The notes below the pieces were generated by a model. That model ran no database searches. It was not told the origin of the DNA and worked only from the letters and a program-made list of their open reading frames with translations. The translations under genes were made by a program, and so were the position numbers. Shown piece after piece: positions 61,551-64,000 of a stretch of DNA of 64,000 nt. The stretch comes from an uncultured Chlorobiota bacterium. Lineage in GTDB: Bacteria; Bacteroidota; Ignavibacteria; UBA10030; UBA6906. Location: the NCBI GenBank assembly GCA_900696645.1, contig CAADGV010000021.1, positions 137,040 to 201,039 on the forward strand, written 5' to 3'. Numbering within the stretch: the first letter of the stretch is position 1; the number at the start of each line of letters is the position of its first letter.

Positions 61551-63374
61551 GTGTTTTCAACCATTCGAGCAGTAGGCTCGTGTCTTCTTGGAAAATTCCT
61601 GTTCATTTGGATCCTTTTTACATTGTGGGCACATATCCACGTTGCACACGGACAGGTAGTGATCAGAGAAACGGTGACGTTGAGTCCCGAAGTGACAGGT
61701 ACGCCGAATCGCGTGACCGGCAATGTTTTTGTTGCGCCGGATTCCGGCACGTATTGGGGAAGAATCGGGCTGGCGAGAAAGTACTCCCCCATAACGTATG
61801 GCCCGCTAACAGTTGTCCACAGGGATACGATGTACGTATTTGATACAAGGGAGTACGTGTTGAATACTTGGAGTTACCAACAAGTGCAATGGCGATGCAG
61901 CGATCCGAACACGCCGATATGGTACACGGCGTACTATGCTTATGATACTGAAAACCCCTTGCGCTTTTTCCTGCCAGATGTTCACGTTGGGGATACGATC
62001 CAGTTTATGTATGCCGGCGTTTTGGGGACGGACGATTGTCCGCCCGGTGGCGTATCTGCAACTATTTGCATGTATGCATCTGATTCATGTTACTATTACA
62101 TGGAAGGCGAGCTTCAGGAGTTGTGGTACTGCACAGTGGAACTTGGGGTTTTATCTGCCGAGCATGCAGGATATCGCGTTGTTGCTGAAGACGATACGAT
62201 TGGCGCGGGGACGTCGACGCCGGTTCGGGCGATTGCCGTGGATTCAACAGATTGGGAAGTGCCCACTAATTCAACCACCCGGCTTGTGTACCGGTTGATT
62301 CCTGACACGCTGGGCAGATTTGTTGATGCGGCAGGAGATACGCTGCCGTCTCCACTTCCGAACGTACTGTACGCCGATGCGCGAGCAGGCCGGGTACGAT
62401 TCCTGGCTGCTGATTCACTGAAAGACAGCGTTTTCGCTGTCATTGAGGTGGTTCAATCACTTGACACTACCAAGAGGGGGTACGACACGGTGTGGATCAG
62501 GAACCCGGTGAAAGTGGTGTTCACAAGACCGGATTCTGCTGTCGTATACCCGACCTACGCCGGGCACAATGACGCCGCGGCGAGAAGAAACTGGATCGAC
62601 TTGGAATTGAGGGTCATATCCGGCGATTCCACGCCTGTACCAAACTACTGGGTCAAGGTGCTGAAGCCTGTGCTGGTCGACAGCGGTGGGCATTCCCACG
62701 GCGGGAACAGACCGATGGGGGAGTATCGGCATCCGATTGGTTCAGCGACTTCAGTTGACACAATTAGGGCACAGACGGACAGTACCGGTAGATTGAAGTT
62801 TCGGTATATGGCCTCGCAATTCGGCGGCGCAGAAAGTATCCGCGCGCAAGCCGTGGGTGATACGACGAAGTTCGATACGCTGAGTCTACTGACAAGGGTC
62901 CCGGGGTTGCAACTCCTGCCGCAAGGAACAAATTATGTGAAAATAGGTGGGACATGTAGACATCACGGCCCTGAGGGGCCAACCAGTTGCTCAACACCGG
63001 ACAACGATCACTGGGCGACAGCAGGGTTGATTGAGAATATCAGAACTATTGCAGACAGTTTTGCGCATTATTACCCGAATTACAGGATCAGGATAAATGA
63101 CATAAGTCTTCCGCATGGCGGCGGCTTCGACCTCGGTGGAGACTGGGAAGCTGACATCATCGACCAATTTCCTGCCTCTCGAGACACATGCAACCTTGTT
63201 GGCCATTGTACTCACCGTGAAGGAAACATGGCTGACATCAGTTACTATGTTCGCCCTCCGTCCGGGCCGGACTCGTTAATGACTCCTTCCCAAAGGCGGC
63301 GCTTAAGGCGTATTCTGGACAACACAGCTGGTTCAGTTCTCGAACATGGACATTATCATTTTCGTGGGAGGTAA
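61551..63374 (+). CDS. Secreted protein with C-terminal LAS-type metallopeptidase signature
   Basis: About 607 residues from a GTG at 61551 (AGAGG 8 nt upstream); a TTG at 61500 would bury the signal peptide (FLFIWILFTLWAHIHVAHGQ). The N-terminal part (about 25-200) is Cys- and Tyr-rich. Two or more Ig-like strand regions follow. The last 110 residues contain CTHREGNMADISYY, which has H-x6-D spacing, and EHGHYHFRG with an HxH, the zinc-ligand pattern of the lysostaphin/D-Ala-D-Ala peptidase (LAS) group. NDISLPHGGGFDLGGDW lies just before. It could cut peptide cross-links in murein or other substrates. The fold assignment is inference. Confidence 0.65.
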   Translation: MFSTIRAVGSCLLGKFLFIWILFTLWAHIHVAHGQVVIRETVTLSPEVTGTPNRVTGNVFVAPDSGTYWGRIGLARKYSPITYGPLTVVHRDTMYVFDTREYVLNTWSYQQVQWRCSDPNTPIWYTAYYAYDTENPLRFFLPDVHVGDTIQFMYAGVLGTDDCPPGGVSATICMYASDSCYYYMEGELQELWYCTVELGVLSAEHAGYRVVAEDDTIGAGTSTPVRAIAVDSTDWEVPTNSTTRLVYRLIPDTLGRFVDAAGDTLPSPLPNVLYADARAGRVRFLAADSLKDSVFAVIEVVQSLDTTKRGYDTVWIRNPVKVVFTRPDSAVVYPTYAGHNDAAARRNWIDLELRVISGDSTPVPNYWVKVLKPVLVDSGGHSHGGNRPMGEYRHPIGSATSVDTIRAQTDSTGRLKFRYMASQFGGAESIRAQAVGDTTKFDTLSLLTRVPGLQLLPQGTNYVKIGGTCRHHGPEGPTSCSTPDNDHWATAGLIENIRTIADSFAHYYPNYRIRINDISLPHGGGFDLGGDWEADIIDQFPASRDTCNLVGHCTHREGNMADISYYVRPPSGPDSLMTPSQRRRLRRILDNTAGSVLEHGHYHFRGR

Positions 63375-63380
63375 GCCAAC

Positions 63381-64000
63381 ATGAAACAAGGAAGATTCTG
63401 GATTCTTGTTATTTTCTTGCCTGTGCTCATTGTGGACTTGTTTGCGCAGGATACTATCCCGTATCCGTCCATGAGTGAAGTCGAACCGTCTGTCTCTATA
63501 TCAGTTCAAAAAGCAAATGGGTATCAGTATAGTTACACCGTTTCGAATGGCCTTGGTGCGTCGCAGGATATATGGGAGTTTATGGTTCAGATTCTAAGCG
63601 CGAATGTGCTTGGCACTGCTCCGTTCAACTGGGATGTGTCCAAGGCAACAAGGCCGAATCTTGTGGCTGCTACCTGGGGCTCAATTGACTCCACTAGGGA
63701 CATTGGTCCAGGTTCTTCGCTTTCTGGTTTTCAGCTTTCTGGTCAAGGTCTCCCCGCAATCGTTCAGTTCTACGCTGTCGGATATATTCCAATACCTTAC
63801 GGGGAGTATATTCCGGCAGATCAAACCGATGACATCTTCGTTAATAGTGCCCAAGGACGTACACTCGGCCCAGCTGATCCCCCCACCCCCTTCAACGCCC
63901 TCACCTTCCTCGACACCATCGCCTCCTACATCACCGAGAGCCGGACGCTCGGCTGGATCGCGAACGATCCAACCAAGAACAAATACACACGCCTCATCGA
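63381..64000 (+). CDS. Secreted protein of unknown function, N-terminal 206 codons (runs off window)
   Basis: An ATG at 63381, 6 bp after the previous stop, opens a frame that stays open to the window end. The upstream GGGAGG lies 8 nt before it. A signal peptide (WILVIFLPVLIVDLFAQ) is followed by a beta-rich region (about 22-165; ANGYQYSYTVSNGLGASQD). After PADPPTPFNALTFL the sequence becomes helical (DTIASYITESRTLGWI) and C-ending codons increase. That segment resembles helical repeat modules seen in secreted proteins of this group (FIMAH-like), but I cannot confirm it. It is probably co-transcribed with the peptidase-like gene. Confidence 0.75.
   Translation, partial: MKQGRFWILVIFLPVLIVDLFAQDTIPYPSMSEVEPSVSISVQKANGYQYSYTVSNGLGASQDIWEFMVQILSANVLGTAPFNWDVSKATRPNLVAATWGSIDSTRDIGPGSSLSGFQLSGQGLPAIVQFYAVGYIPIPYGEYIPADQTDDIFVNSAQGRTLGPADPPTPFNALTFLDTIASYITESRTLGWIANDPTKNKYTRLI

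Noticed and set aside
1-64000. tRNA, rRNA, CRISPR arrays, insertion sequences, prophage or integrase genes
   Set aside because: I looked for cloverleaf-like segments in gaps, regularly spaced repeats and transposase or integrase motifs and found none that I can support.

Overview
The window looks like chromosomal DNA from a member of the FCB group outside the classical Bacteroidia, most likely an Ignavibacteria/Chlorobi-type lineage. Two large secreted proteins end in type IX secretion (T9SS) tails containing QNYPNPFNPATTI, there is a PorV/PorQ-family protein, and DUF2851, DUF3857, DUF4159 and DUF4175 proteins are present. The promoters I can read are sigma-70-like (TTGACA-17-TATATT and TTGAAA-17-TAGAAT), not the Bacteroidia type. 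Base composition is balanced to slightly GC-rich, judged by eye. I saw no rRNA, tRNA, CRISPR array, insertion sequence or prophage.

Region 1 (1-8.7 kb, all minus strand) is a metal-homeostasis block. It holds a zinc/manganese-type ABC uptake system (ATPase fragment, periplasmic binding protein) with a His-containing outer-membrane protein, and a complete CzcCBA-type RND efflux operon. A small Cys/His-rich secreted protein lies on each side of the efflux operon, and the 47-residue C-terminal stub of a probable TonB-dependent receptor lies between the modules. Region 2 (8.9-16.6 kb) holds oligopeptidase B, a YbaN-like protein, YchF, and the conserved translation/targeting cluster ffh-rpsP-khpA-rimM-trmD-rplS.

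Region 3 (16.7-25.3 kb, plus strand) is an overlapping gene chain: a TPR/DUF3857/transglutaminase protein, a PIN toxin inactivated by a frameshift and a nonsense codon, its intact small partner gene, DUF4159, and a very large coiled-coil DUF4175 protein. Region 4 (25.5-33.1 kb, plus) holds an M14 carboxypeptidase-like protein, an ECF sigma/anti-sigma pair, a universal stress protein, lon (near-consensus promoter and leader hairpin) and dnaX, which carries an in-frame A9 run placed where slippage would make a gamma-like short product.

Region 5 (33.3-43.7 kb) holds the PorV-like gene; a minus-strand locus of a secreted FN3-like protein, a FecR-domain protein, an outer-membrane barrel and a CHASE2-adenylate cyclase; then rseP and dxr. 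The CHASE2/FecR/barrel locus is my best candidate for an envelope signalling system that has not been fully described. Region 6 (43.9-55 kb) holds a TPR gene with an apparently leaderless promoter, coupled to a conserved periplasmic protein often labelled asparagine synthetase B, a small barrel protein, and two T9SS cargo genes. Region 7 (55.1-64 kb) holds DUF2851, pyrF, a cytochrome P460-like lipoprotein, an acyl-thioesterase, an MFS transporter, NDH-2, a secreted protein with a LAS-type metallopeptidase signature downstream of a C9 tract, and a secreted protein cut off by the window end.
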